The position numbers and the translations under genes are program-made. DNA of 64,000 nt from UBA1858 sp965262455 (GTDB lineage Bacteria > Pseudomonadota > Gammaproteobacteria > UBA4575). Positions within the stretch are counted from its first letter, which is position 1, and each line of letters opens with the position of its first letter. The notes beneath the pieces are model-generated. The model was given only the letters and a program-made list of their open reading frames with translations. It made no database searches and had not been told where the DNA came from. Shown here piece after piece: positions 16,309 to 24,967 of this stretch. The stretch is taken from assembly GCA_965262455.1 (NCBI GenBank), contig CBDHFH010000003.1:372001-436000 (forward strand), written 5' to 3'.

Positions 16309-17102
16309 GGTTTTGCTGAAATGGTATCTTCGATGGGAGATGAGGCTGAAGCAAATCGTCGTTTAGGCATACGTCCCGCCAAATACGCCAGTCTTCCTGC
16401 CTCGATTGCATGTTTCATGGCGGTGGCCATTGTTATTGGGTGCTGTGCCTCGGCAATTGCAGTATTCATTAACACGCCATCGCAGCCTAACTCCATAGCA
16501 ATAGCGGCATCAGATGCCGTTCCAACACCTGCATCAACGATCACCGGCACATTGGCATTTTCAATAATGGTGACAATGTTATAAGGATTGCGAATGCCTA
16601 AACCAGATCCGATAGGCGCTGCGAGTGGCATGATTGCCACACAGCCAATCTCTTCTAGGCTGTTAGCAATCACTGGATCGTCATTGGTATACACCATGAC
16701 ATCAAATCCATCTTTAACTAATAATTCTGCTGCTTTTAACGTATCAAGCACATTGGGGAATAATGTGGTTGGATCTGCTAACACTTCTAGTTTTACTAAC
16801 GTATGACCGTCCAGCAGTTCTCTACTCAACTTACATACTCTGACGGCATCTTCACAATTAAAGCAACCAGCAGTGTTTGGCAAAATAGTAAACTCATTAA
16901 CAGGAATATAGTCAAGCAGGCTCTCTTGATCGGTATCCTGTCCGATGTTTGTTCGACGCAGTGCAACGGTGACAATTTCAGCGCCACTGGCCAACACTGC
17001 TTCTCTAGTTTGAGTAAAATCGTGATACTTGCCGGTACCGACCAGTAAGCGAGATGAAAACTGACGTTCGCCTAATTGCCATGGTGAGGGAGTTATTTCC
17101 AC
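16305..17102 (-). CDS. thiG: Thiazole synthase ThiG
   Basis: This 265-residue TIM-barrel enzyme assembles the thiazole phosphate of thiamin from DXP, dehydroglycine and ThiS thiocarboxylate. The Schiff-base lysine is K104 in LVKLEVLAD. The glycine-rich GSGLGIRNP and VDAGVGTASDAAIAMELG phosphate-binding segments are present, with DGVLMNTAIA near the end. It sits between thiS (70 bases upstream) and trmB (overlapping). With ThiO elsewhere in the window, this organism uses the glycine-oxidase route to dehydroglycine rather than ThiH. Confidence 0.97.
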   Translation of the reverse strand: MEITPSPWQLGERQFSSRLLVGTGKYHDFTQTREAVLASGAEIVTVALRRTNIGQDTDQESLLDYIPVNEFTILPNTAGCFNCEDAVRVCKLSRELLDGHTLVKLEVLADPTTLFPNVLDTLKAAELLVKDGFDVMVYTNDDPVIANSLEEIGCVAIMPLAAPIGSGLGIRNPYNIVTIIENANVPVIVDAGVGTASDAAIAMELGCDGVLMNTAIAEAQHPITMATAMKHAIEAGRLAYLAGRMPKRRFASASSPIEDTISAKP

Positions 17103-17172
17103 AGATTTCTTATATTTTCTATAGGTTAGTTATTAAATAAATTCTGCACTAGTCTCTCAGCAATGGCTAACG

Positions 17173-17373
17173 CTATCCGCCACCGACTGCATAAATAATT
17201 TCCACTTTATCACTGCTTGAGAGTATAAATGAAACGTGCTCACCGCGGGGAATCACGTGTTGATTCACTTCTACTGCGACACGCTGATTTTCCAGTCCCA
17301 TCTTTGTGAGTAGCTCAGCAATTGACACATTATCCTGAATGTCTGTCACGGTACCATTGAGTTCGATCTGCAT
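17173..17373 (-). CDS. thiS: Sulfur carrier protein ThiS
   Basis: This 66-residue ubiquitin-fold protein ends in the diagnostic Gly-Gly tail (YAVGGG), which is adenylated and converted to a thiocarboxylate to donate sulfur for thiazole formation. Its beta-grasp pattern (MQIELNGTV, VAVEVNQHVIPR, VEIIYAVGGG) is typical. It is the first gene of thiS-thiG-trmB. No TPP riboswitch was seen upstream. Confidence 0.95.
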   Translation of the reverse strand: MQIELNGTVTDIQDNVSIAELLTKMGLENQRVAVEVNQHVIPRGEHVSFILSSSDKVEIIYAVGGG

Positions 17374-17515
17374 AATACCTAGTTTAGTGTTCTATTCTTG
17401 TGGATTATCAATTTTAGATGGCCAGCAGTGAGCGCATAGACTGTGACATCTCACCCTATTTTAGACCTAGAATCTTGTTAGGATAAACAAATTTTACTAT
17501 CTATTTGTTGTATTC

Positions 17516-18487
17516 ATGACCAACCGTCAGGCACCTCTCAATGTATACCTCACTGTCGACACAGAAACCTGGTGTGGCGGTTGGAACAATATTGATGAAA
17601 AATTCCCCCACGCATTTAATGACTATATATATGGAAAAACCAGCCAAGGGGAGTTTGGCTTACCATTTCAGCTTAAGCTGCTTAATGAACACAACCTAAA
17701 GGCAGTTTTTTTTGTTGAACCCCTGTTTTCGATGCGTTTTGGCGCAAGTTATTTACACGATGTGGTAGGCATGATCTTAGATGCTAATCAAAGTGTTGAG
17801 TTACATGTACATCCTGAATGGACTGACGAATCCAAAAAAGTCATATTTCCTCACATCACACATAAACGTGAACATCTCAAGTTCTTTTCTTTCGAAGAAC
17901 AGAAACAGCTCATTGCTTTGGGGATTGAATTACTCATGGAAGCTGGTTGCGAACAAGTAACTGCTTTTCGTGCTGGCTCTTTTGGCGCCAATGATGACAC
18001 CTTGCGTGCCGCACAAGCCTGTGGCTTAACATATGATTCTAGTTATGACTATTGTATTGAAGATTGCGACATAGAAGCTTTTTCAGATATTCACCAACCC
18101 CAGATGTTTGAGCAAATTACGGAAGTGCCAATGACTACCTTTGTGGATGGCTTGGGTAAACGCAGACATGCACAGTTAACTGCATGTTCTTTTTCCGAGC
18201 TAAAATCAAGTCTCATCCAAGCATATAAGAATCAATGGCAAAGTTATGTATTTTTAAGTCATTCTTTTGAGCTAATGAATTTAGCGCAAGCCAAGCCAGA
18301 TAAAGTCATCATCAAGCGCTTTGAAAAGTTTTGTGCTTATTTAAATGAAAATCGCGATATATTTCCAACGCGCTTTTTTAATCAAACAGACATGATGCCT
18401 AATGCAGTTGTCGATCAACCCATTAAATCTAACTTCACGCCTACTGCGGTCCGTTATTACGAGCAAATGCTACGTCGATTTATTTAG
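17516..18487 (+). CDS. Polysaccharide deacetylase-like (NodB-fold) protein
   Basis: This 323-residue protein has the layout of a carbohydrate esterase family 4/NodB-type hydrolase. The N-terminal strand YLTVDTETWCGG provides the Asp, HVHPEWTDE offers the metal-binding histidines, FRAGSFGANDDTLRAAQACG provides the conserved RAG motif, and LSHSFELMN carries a late histidine. No signal peptide is visible, so it probably acts in the cytoplasm or on lipid-linked sugars. It is divergently placed beside the exopolysaccharide genes, suggesting removal of N-acetyl groups from that polymer. It is not the DUF3473-type deacetylase usual in exosortase loci. Confidence 0.75.
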   Translation: MTNRQAPLNVYLTVDTETWCGGWNNIDEKFPHAFNDYIYGKTSQGEFGLPFQLKLLNEHNLKAVFFVEPLFSMRFGASYLHDVVGMILDANQSVELHVHPEWTDESKKVIFPHITHKREHLKFFSFEEQKQLIALGIELLMEAGCEQVTAFRAGSFGANDDTLRAAQACGLTYDSSYDYCIEDCDIEAFSDIHQPQMFEQITEVPMTTFVDGLGKRRHAQLTACSFSELKSSLIQAYKNQWQSYVFLSHSFELMNLAQAKPDKVIIKRFEKFCAYLNENRDIFPTRFFNQTDMMPNAVVDQPIKSNFTPTAVRYYEQMLRRFI

Positions 18488-18530
18488 ATAACAGATTAAT
18501 AGTAAGTCAACCAAGCATTAGTCAAATGCA

Positions 18531-19877
18531 TTACACAGCATGACTAATCACATATCGAAATTTACCTGATTTTTCTGCCGCAATAGTATCAACAATCTCA
18601 ATTTCAATTTGTACATCAGCCCCTAAACGCTTTTTAAAGCCGTAGATAATATTTAATTGCTGTTCATGAGTGAATTCGTCATCGACAATAAGATAGATGT
18701 TGGTCAGTGTTTTTGACTGCTGCACTATTTTGAATTCACTAATAGTAGGAATCTCTCTGAGCACATAAATAAGCGCCAAACCATGCATAATCGTGCCATC
18801 CTGACTGATGACAAAATCTGTTGTACGACCTTGAATCTCTTTTAGTATGGGTAAGCCTCGCCCACAACGACAAGGTTTATTATCTAATATGCCAATATCA
18901 CCCGTGCGATAACGAACAAATGGATAACCACTAGTCGCAAGATGCGTCACGACGATTTCGCCCGACTGGCCACTGGGTACACGTTTACCTTCAGCATCTA
19001 TAGTCTCAACGATGATATCTTCAGCAGTGATATGCATGCTACCTTGCGGACACTCGTGTGCAATAAACCCTGCGTCACGCCCACCATATCCATTTGCAAC
19101 CGGACAATCGAAGCATGTTTCTATCTCATTTCGTTGTTCAGGATAAAGTCGTTCAGAGGTCACAAACACGACTTTCACTCCTGACTGTGACATATCAATG
19201 CCATGCTGGTTGGCATATTTAGCAATTTTGCTAATTGCCGAAGGATAGCCAAATAACATTTTCGGCTTGGATTGAAGGATGTCTTGAATGAAGCCTGCAA
19301 TCTTTTGATCAGTTAATTCAAATGCAGATATCAATCGGGTACGAAATAATTTATCTCGAATCAAACGCACTTTGTCCTGTGAACCTAACTCTATCGGTGA
19401 ACCCCATATGACGAGCTCAGGGTCACCAATGTCGACCCCCCACCAACGCGTCGCGCGCCACTTGGCAGCAACATCATGGCTGACGCGTTCATTCCCCAAG
19501 TAAAACACCAGTGGTTGCCCACTTGAGCCCCCAGTATTAAATTGAGATAAATCAGTCGCAGTATTCGCTTTTAGTTGTTCCGAATGGTTGCGAATAATTT
19601 CTTTAGTTAAAAAAGGGAGTCTGGTTAGATCGTCTGTTGATTGAATATTACTAGGATCAAAATCCAAATTATCAAATAACTCTCGATAGTATGGTACATG
19701 ACGGCCAATGTTGCTTAAGAACTCACGTAAGCGTGATAGTTGTTGCTGCTCAATGTGCTCTAAAGATTGCCACTGGCTTTTCTCATGTGCTTTAAACACT
19801 TTGACAGTATCATGCTTTTTTAATGTCTCATGCAGCGGGAATAATAGTTTAGAAACAATATGCGTATAAATACTCAT
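18531..19877 (-). CDS. Phenylacetate-CoA ligase-family adenylate-forming protein (CapK-like)
   Basis: This ANL-superfamily protein has 448 residues from the preferred start. The nucleotide-binding FNTGGSSGQPLVF (P-loop-like), ANGYGGRDAGFIAHEC and RYRTGDIG motifs are present, with a CRCGRG cysteine motif typical of PaaK/CapK proteins. CapK-like members occur in capsule and exopolysaccharide loci, where their substrate is mostly unknown. The ATG at 19877 is two bases after the stop of the preceding glycosyltransferase; the frame extends to 19922, but that start would overlap it. It is last in the four-gene minus-strand polysaccharide operon. Confidence 0.83.
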   Translation of the reverse strand: MSIYTHIVSKLLFPLHETLKKHDTVKVFKAHEKSQWQSLEHIEQQQLSRLREFLSNIGRHVPYYRELFDNLDFDPSNIQSTDDLTRLPFLTKEIIRNHSEQLKANTATDLSQFNTGGSSGQPLVFYLGNERVSHDVAAKWRATRWWGVDIGDPELVIWGSPIELGSQDKVRLIRDKLFRTRLISAFELTDQKIAGFIQDILQSKPKMLFGYPSAISKIAKYANQHGIDMSQSGVKVVFVTSERLYPEQRNEIETCFDCPVANGYGGRDAGFIAHECPQGSMHITAEDIIVETIDAEGKRVPSGQSGEIVVTHLATSGYPFVRYRTGDIGILDNKPCRCGRGLPILKEIQGRTTDFVISQDGTIMHGLALIYVLREIPTISEFKIVQQSKTLTNIYLIVDDEFTHEQQLNIIYGFKKRLGADVQIEIEIVDTIAAEKSGKFRYVISHAV

Positions 19878-19879
19878 AA

Positions 19880-20974
19880 CTAATTCACTCGCGCCATACT
19901 GTTTCGATAAACTGTTTGCCACTGACCCTTGACACTAGACCAAGCGTAGTTCTTTACTAACTGAATACCGTTGTTAATTAGCTTAGCGCGTAACGAAGGA
20001 TCCTGAACCAATCGACTTATTGCCGCAGAGATTGCTTCATAGTCTCGCGCATCAACCATAAGCGCCGTCGTTTCATTTTCAACTAAATAGGGAATTCCAC
20101 CTACATTCGTCGTCACTACAGGAACACCACTGGCTAATGACTCCAAAATTGATATGGGCATATTGTCAGCGGTGCTTGGATTGATCATTACATGTGATTG
20201 CTTGAATAATTCAGCCATCGTATGACGATCCACTCTGCCTACAAACTCAACAGCGGTTGATAAATTCAACTGATTTACTAGTTGTTCTAGATTGTTTCTT
20301 TCCGGTCCTGTGCCGGCAATAGTCAGTCGTGCACATGGATAATTTTCATGTACCAAATGAAAAGCTCTGATTGCGGTTTCATTGTCGTAAATTAATTCCA
20401 GGTTACGTGCGATCAGAATATTTAGTTTGTCATCGTCGAGAGCAGTTTGCTTAGGATTAAATACAGACAAATCTATTGTATTAGGCACTATCTGTGTATC
20501 GATATTATATTTAGCAAATACTTTTTCCAGAAACTTTGTCGGTACAATAATCTTCGCACATGTCTTCATTGTTGGTCTTACAACGTTTATCGACTTGTCA
20601 AAAAATGCCTCCGCTTCTCCGCCGTGATAATTAACAACGACCGGTTTCTTGAAAAGCTTAGCTATCCACACACAAGGCGTAACAAATAAGTGCCATGACC
20701 AGCCTGAGTTTGCCATAACATGCACCACATCGACTCGCTTGCACATTCGCATAAGTTTGAATTGGTAAGGGATCAATCGAAACAGTGCACGCAAGACGGG
20801 TATGTGTGTGATGAATTGAGGTTGATATGGCGCATTGGTTTGCACGATAGTGACGTTATTCCCGTCATGCTGCATCTGATCTGCCAACATTTGAGTTTGA
20901 TTCGCCATCCCCCCAGAAGGTGGAGGCAATGGTCCGACAAGACCTACGCGTAGCGCATCATTTATCATACTCAC
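19880..20974 (-). CDS. Glycosyltransferase family 4 protein
   Basis: This 364-residue GT-B glycosyltransferase has the N-terminal VGLVGPLPPPSGGMANQ loop that binds the acceptor or nucleotide phosphate. The C-terminal GT1 domain has IAGTGPERNNLEQL, FVGRVDRHTMAELF and the donor-binding PISILESLASGVPVVTTNVGG. It probably adds a sugar to a lipid-linked repeat unit on the cytoplasmic side of the inner membrane. It starts four bases after the amidotransferase stop and runs into the CapK-like gene, so it is part of one operon. Confidence 0.88.
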   Translation of the reverse strand: MSMINDALRVGLVGPLPPPSGGMANQTQMLADQMQHDGNNVTIVQTNAPYQPQFITHIPVLRALFRLIPYQFKLMRMCKRVDVVHVMANSGWSWHLFVTPCVWIAKLFKKPVVVNYHGGEAEAFFDKSINVVRPTMKTCAKIIVPTKFLEKVFAKYNIDTQIVPNTIDLSVFNPKQTALDDDKLNILIARNLELIYDNETAIRAFHLVHENYPCARLTIAGTGPERNNLEQLVNQLNLSTAVEFVGRVDRHTMAELFKQSHVMINPSTADNMPISILESLASGVPVVTTNVGGIPYLVENETTALMVDARDYEAISAAISRLVQDPSLRAKLINNGIQLVKNYAWSSVKGQWQTVYRNSMARVN

Positions 20975-20978
20975 AAGG

Positions 20979-22871
20979 TCACGCTTGAAGGCGTTTCAAT
21001 GAAGATGCAAACATTAGTATTGACCATAACGGCGCGCTGTTATCCCGCTTCCCAGATAAATGTTGCTTAATCAGTGTCTCTAGGTAACTCTTATTAAATA
21101 TGCCTGTTTCTTCCAGCGTTTTACCAAGTATCACGCTTTGCATGCGTTCTCTTAACGGGCCTTTGAACCAGTTGGCAAGAGGCACAGCAAATCCCATTTT
21201 CTTACGATATAAGATATCGTGAGACAAATGCGACTCTAAAGATTTTTTAAAGATATATTTACCCTCATTGTTCTGTAACTTGATAGATGAGGGAATGCTC
21301 GACGCCCATTCAACAAATTTGTGATCAAGGATTGGCACTCGAACTTCGAGCGCATGCGCCATGCTGGCGCGATCAACCTTAGTGAGGATGTCACCGGGTA
21401 AATATGTTTTGAAATCAAGATACTGTATGAGTGATAACATATCATCAGTAGGTGCTTTGTTAGCGTAGCCACGCAGCACTTCCACTGCATTATAGCCCTG
21501 TAACTGTTTAGTGAATGAATGGCTAAACATTTGTTTTCTTTGTGTGTCATGCATTAACCTTACACAGTACATGTAGCCTTCTACTTCATCTCTGGCCAGT
21601 CCTTCAAACGTTGTCTTGGCACGGAAGACTCTAGGTGCCCAGTCCGCCTTGGGATAGTATTTGCCTAATGCGCCAAATATAGGTTTTCGCATGCCTAAAG
21701 GCGCTAACGAACGCATCCGATGTTCCATCATATGCAGTTTATAGCGCGTATAGCCGGCAAAATTTTCATCGCCACCATCGCCTGATAACGCGACTGTGAC
21801 ATCTTTTTTTGCCAGCTCACATAATCTGTATGTAGGTATGGCTGAACTATCTGCAAACGGTTCGTCATACATGGCACTTAACTGGTCAATTAAATCAAAA
21901 TCATCTTCATCTACATTTTCCACATGATGGTTCGTCTGATATTGTTGAGCGACTTGATGCGCATACGTTGCCTCATTAAATTTTTCATCACCAAATGATA
22001 TTGAGCATGTATTTATTGCGGACTCATTGAGTTCTGACATGAGTGCAACAATGGCGCTTGAATCAACTCCTCCAGATAAAAATGCACCCAGTGGAACTTC
22101 AGCCACTAATCTTATATCAACCGCTTGTTTTAGCTGCGTTATTAAATCGGCTTCTATTTGCTCTTGTTGATAGTCATGTTTGACTGAAAACGGAATGTCC
22201 CAATATTCGACCTGCTTCGGGAAGGCCTGAGCCTTTTTTATTGTTAATGTATGACCAGGTAATAATTTTGCTGTGTTTTTAAAGATGGTTTTGGGTTCAG
22301 GGATATAACCATAAGCAAAATAGTCTTCCACTGCCTGTGGATCCAAACTTCGATCTAGTTTGGGATGGATCATTAATGCTTTTAATTCTGAAGCAAATAT
22401 TAAATTACCGTTATTTAATATCGAGTAGTAAAGTGGTTTTATACCTAACCTGTCGCGCGCTAAAAATAATACTTGCTTGTTTCTGTCCCATATTGCAAAA
22501 GCAAACATGCCTCTAAACTTCTCTACACAAGCCTCACCCCATTGTTCCCATGCATGCACTATCACTTCGGTATCACAACGAGTTTTAAATACATGACCCG
22601 CAGCTTGTAATTCTTCTGCTAATGTTTGAAAGTTGTAAATCTCTCCATTGTAAACAACAACCACGGAGTCATCTTCATTGAATAATGGTTGCTGGCCACT
22701 GGATATATCTATTATTGACAGACGGCGATGACCAAGACCTACTCCAGCTTCGATATGTAGACCGCCCTGATCAGGCCCACGGTGAAATTGTGTCTGATTC
22801 ATATCAGACAACAGATTTTTATTGATTTCGCTGCCACCGCTCAAATCAAAAATGCCTGTAATTCCACACAT
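20979..22871 (-). CDS. Asparagine synthetase-like amidotransferase 1, exosortase A system-associated
   Basis: This 630-residue protein has an N-terminal class II glutamine amidotransferase domain: Cys2 after Met in MCGITGIFD, RGPDQGG, and VVYNGEIYNFQ. The asparagine-synthase domain with PP-loop SGGVDSSAIVAL begins near residue 265, and ALSGDGGDENFAGY follows. The pattern FHRGPDQGGLHIEAGVGLGHRRLSI is that of TIGR03108, the amidotransferase always found with XrtA (PEP-CTERM/EpsH) polysaccharide loci. It probably amidates a sugar or linker during exopolysaccharide synthesis rather than making free asparagine. No exosortase gene lies in the window. Confidence 0.9.
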   Translation of the reverse strand: MCGITGIFDLSGGSEINKNLLSDMNQTQFHRGPDQGGLHIEAGVGLGHRRLSIIDISSGQQPLFNEDDSVVVVYNGEIYNFQTLAEELQAAGHVFKTRCDTEVIVHAWEQWGEACVEKFRGMFAFAIWDRNKQVLFLARDRLGIKPLYYSILNNGNLIFASELKALMIHPKLDRSLDPQAVEDYFAYGYIPEPKTIFKNTAKLLPGHTLTIKKAQAFPKQVEYWDIPFSVKHDYQQEQIEADLITQLKQAVDIRLVAEVPLGAFLSGGVDSSAIVALMSELNESAINTCSISFGDEKFNEATYAHQVAQQYQTNHHVENVDEDDFDLIDQLSAMYDEPFADSSAIPTYRLCELAKKDVTVALSGDGGDENFAGYTRYKLHMMEHRMRSLAPLGMRKPIFGALGKYYPKADWAPRVFRAKTTFEGLARDEVEGYMYCVRLMHDTQRKQMFSHSFTKQLQGYNAVEVLRGYANKAPTDDMLSLIQYLDFKTYLPGDILTKVDRASMAHALEVRVPILDHKFVEWASSIPSSIKLQNNEGKYIFKKSLESHLSHDILYRKKMGFAVPLANWFKGPLRERMQSVILGKTLEETGIFNKSYLETLIKQHLSGKRDNSAPLWSILMFASSLKRLQA

Positions 22872-23040
22872 TTTTTTGCCTTTATACTACTAGTGATTGT
22901 ATTTGTTAGTGAAAAAAACTTGCCTGATATGATATAGAAACTATGCAGCATTTAACTTCCGGTTATGCATAAAAACGCGCATTTCAAGAGGCTGATAAGC
23001 GCGTTGCGGTTTCTTAATCTGATAATCTTCCTTTTACAAT

Positions 23041-24228
23041 TTACTGTCCTTGGTAAATTGACATGTAATTTTGCACCATACTGTCCAAAGAAAATTTTTC
23101 TAACACTCTATTCCTGCCCATATAGCCATGTTGCACACGCATGTCACTATCATTCACATACTCAGTTAATGCAGCAGCCAGTGCTTCAGGGTCCTCTGCT
23201 GGTACTAATTTGCCTGTTTTATTATTGATGATTAGTTCCCCATTACCACCAACATCTGTGGCAACAACCGGGAGGCTACATGCCATAGCCTCTAGAATTG
23301 TATTTGAGATCCCTTCATTTTTTGATGGCAAACAAAATATATCCAGATGCTGCATGTATTTATGCACTTGATCTTTACTGCCAGCTAGCCAGACCTGCTG
23401 CTCCAGCCCATGCTGTGCAACTATTTTTTCTAGCTGCGGCATCATTTCACCATCACCTATCATCATTAATCTCAAGCGATTTGCATCAGGATAATGATCA
23501 AGCAATTTTATAAATGCTTCTAATAGTAAACGCTGGTCTTTCACTGGATCCATGCGCCCAACCGTGCCTATTAAGATACTATCGTTTGATATAAAGCTAT
23601 TTGGAAATATTGAGTCAGCATCCTGCTTAGCTTTATTTATAAACTTTTCACTATCAACACCATTGTAAACTTGTCTCACTTTATGCTTGGGTACTTTTAT
23701 ATTTTCAATAAGCATAGTTTCTATATTTTTTGACAGACCAATATAGCGGTGTACAAATTTGCTCATCAAACGTCGATAAATTAGATACTTTAAATTCGAC
23801 TTTAAGTTGTCATCTTTGACACCCCAGCCATGCTCACTGTGAATTCTGTATTTTATTCCCATTAATGAAGTGACAATGGTCGTCTCTAATGCGGCAAGAT
23901 TACGACTGTGAACTACATCCGGGTTAATTCTCTTGAGTAGTTTCCATAAGCGAAAAAGATATGTAATGTCACGCCCAGGTTTTTTATGTAAACAATACAC
24001 TTCCACATCTTTACGTGTAATACGATGTTTGAAGTCAGTAGCATCTGTTATAGAGATCACTGCATGTCGATAATGATTTTCAGGCATGCGGTTAATAATG
24101 TTGACGACACCATTTTCTAGTCCGCCTACCGCTAGGCGAAAAATAATATGTACGATAAGAGGGGGCTGGCTGATGTCGCTATCTTTAGACGAGATAGACA
24201 CCGTTGAATCCAGTGCTTTTGCTTGCAT
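23041..24228 (-). CDS. Glycosyltransferase, PEP-CTERM/EpsH1 system-associated (TIGR03088-like)
   Basis: This 395-residue GT4-type glycosyltransferase carries the family phrase PLIVHIIFRLAVGGLENGVVN and VVHSRNLAALET, and HSEHGWGVKD. The C-terminal half has VGRMDPVKDQRLLLEAF, MIGDGEMMPQLE and SNTILEAMACSLPVVATDVGG. The match to the sugar transferase class associated with exosortase loci agrees with the TIGR03108 neighbour. It is the first gene of the minus-strand polysaccharide group; the next gene starts 169 bases downstream, leaving room for a second promoter. Confidence 0.88.
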   Translation of the reverse strand: MQAKALDSTVSISSKDSDISQPPLIVHIIFRLAVGGLENGVVNIINRMPENHYRHAVISITDATDFKHRITRKDVEVYCLHKKPGRDITYLFRLWKLLKRINPDVVHSRNLAALETTIVTSLMGIKYRIHSEHGWGVKDDNLKSNLKYLIYRRLMSKFVHRYIGLSKNIETMLIENIKVPKHKVRQVYNGVDSEKFINKAKQDADSIFPNSFISNDSILIGTVGRMDPVKDQRLLLEAFIKLLDHYPDANRLRLMMIGDGEMMPQLEKIVAQHGLEQQVWLAGSKDQVHKYMQHLDIFCLPSKNEGISNTILEAMACSLPVVATDVGGNGELIINNKTGKLVPAEDPEALAAALTEYVNDSDMRVQHGYMGRNRVLEKFSLDSMVQNYMSIYQGQ

Positions 24229-24309
24229 GTTTACATTATAATCAGGTCACAGTGAGCCAATTATAATGCTGGAAGGATTTAAAACTTTTGACTACTTCTC
24301 AATAAGTTA

Positions 24310-24345
24310 AGGTAAGCAAAATAAACAATGTTATTTTGCTTACCT
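24310..24345 (-). terminator. Long AT-rich hairpin downstream of marR
   Basis: A perfect 15-bp inverted repeat (AGGTAAGCAAAATAA and its complement) encloses a 6-nt loop. It lies 47 bases past the marR stop, before the glycosyltransferase start. It lacks a clean U-tract, so termination is likely but not certain; it could also be a protein-binding dyad or an mRNA-protecting stem. Confidence 0.55.
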
Positions 24346-24391
24346 CATGAGTGGTTACGTGAGATTCAAGCTTGATGTGGCATTTAAATCG

Positions 24392-24805
24392 TTAAAATAC
24401 TTTACTTAGCTCGTCTAATTCATTCATGCCTGCTTTGACGACTTTATTTCCTTTCGCCGTCAATACGACATCAACCACGCGACGGTCGGTCTTGCTGCGT
24501 TCGCGTGTAATATATTCTAATGACTCGAGTTGATCTAAATATCGGCTGATTGTCGCTGGCTCTACTTGCAAGTGCTGCGCGACTGCTGCAGGTGTCACAG
24601 CATGTTGGCTCCACAATGTGACTAATACTTGCCACAAATTATAATTGATTCCAAAGCGTGCCACTTTTTTACTAATTGAATAGCCCACTTGACGTGACAT
24701 GACAGTCAAATCCACAAGTATGTTAGCCCGGTCTTTGGCGGGTGATCTTAAGTCGGTTAGCTTTTTCGGTACAATTTCTTTGTTAAACTCTCTAGCTGTA
24801 ATCAT
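24392..24805 (-). CDS. MarR-family transcriptional regulator
   Basis: This 137-residue winged-helix protein has the MarR layout: an N-terminal dimerisation helix, then FGINYNLWQVLVTLW, the recognition region TPAAVAQHLQVEPATISRYLDQLESLEYI (about 70-98), and the wing RERSKTDRRVVDVVLTAKG. Its ligand is unknown. It is transcribed divergently from thiO, and a perfect 21-base dyad lies in the shared interval (24862-24882), so autoregulation and control of thiO are plausible. Confidence 0.9.
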   Translation of the reverse strand: MITAREFNKEIVPKKLTDLRSPAKDRANILVDLTVMSRQVGYSISKKVARFGINYNLWQVLVTLWSQHAVTPAAVAQHLQVEPATISRYLDQLESLEYITRERSKTDRRVVDVVLTAKGNKVVKAGMNELDELSKVF

Positions 24806-24861
24806 TATTTACCTCTATCTTATTTATGTCGAAATTATCCCTATGAAATTATTTAAATGCA

Positions 24862-24882
24862 TTAAATGTTAACGACATTTAA
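24862..24882. promoter_or_regulatory. Dyad operator candidate between marR and thiO
   Basis: TTAAATGT-TAACG-ACATTTAA has perfect 8-bp half-sites separated by 5 bases, a geometry suited to a MarR-type dimer. It lies 57 bases upstream of the marR start and 85 bases upstream of thiO. MarR-family proteins usually repress their own divergent intergenic region, hence the assignment. Confidence 0.55.
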
Positions 24883-24967
24883 CAATGTTTTACGAATTGA
24901 ATGATTATTACAGTCGATATTCATAGCTTGTACATGTTGCACTCCGCAACCACACTTTAATTCATTT

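Noticed and set aside
17374..17515. A TPP riboswitch upstream of thiS or thiO
   Set aside because: The conserved CUGAGA and ACCUGAUC-type segments are absent on either strand near both genes.
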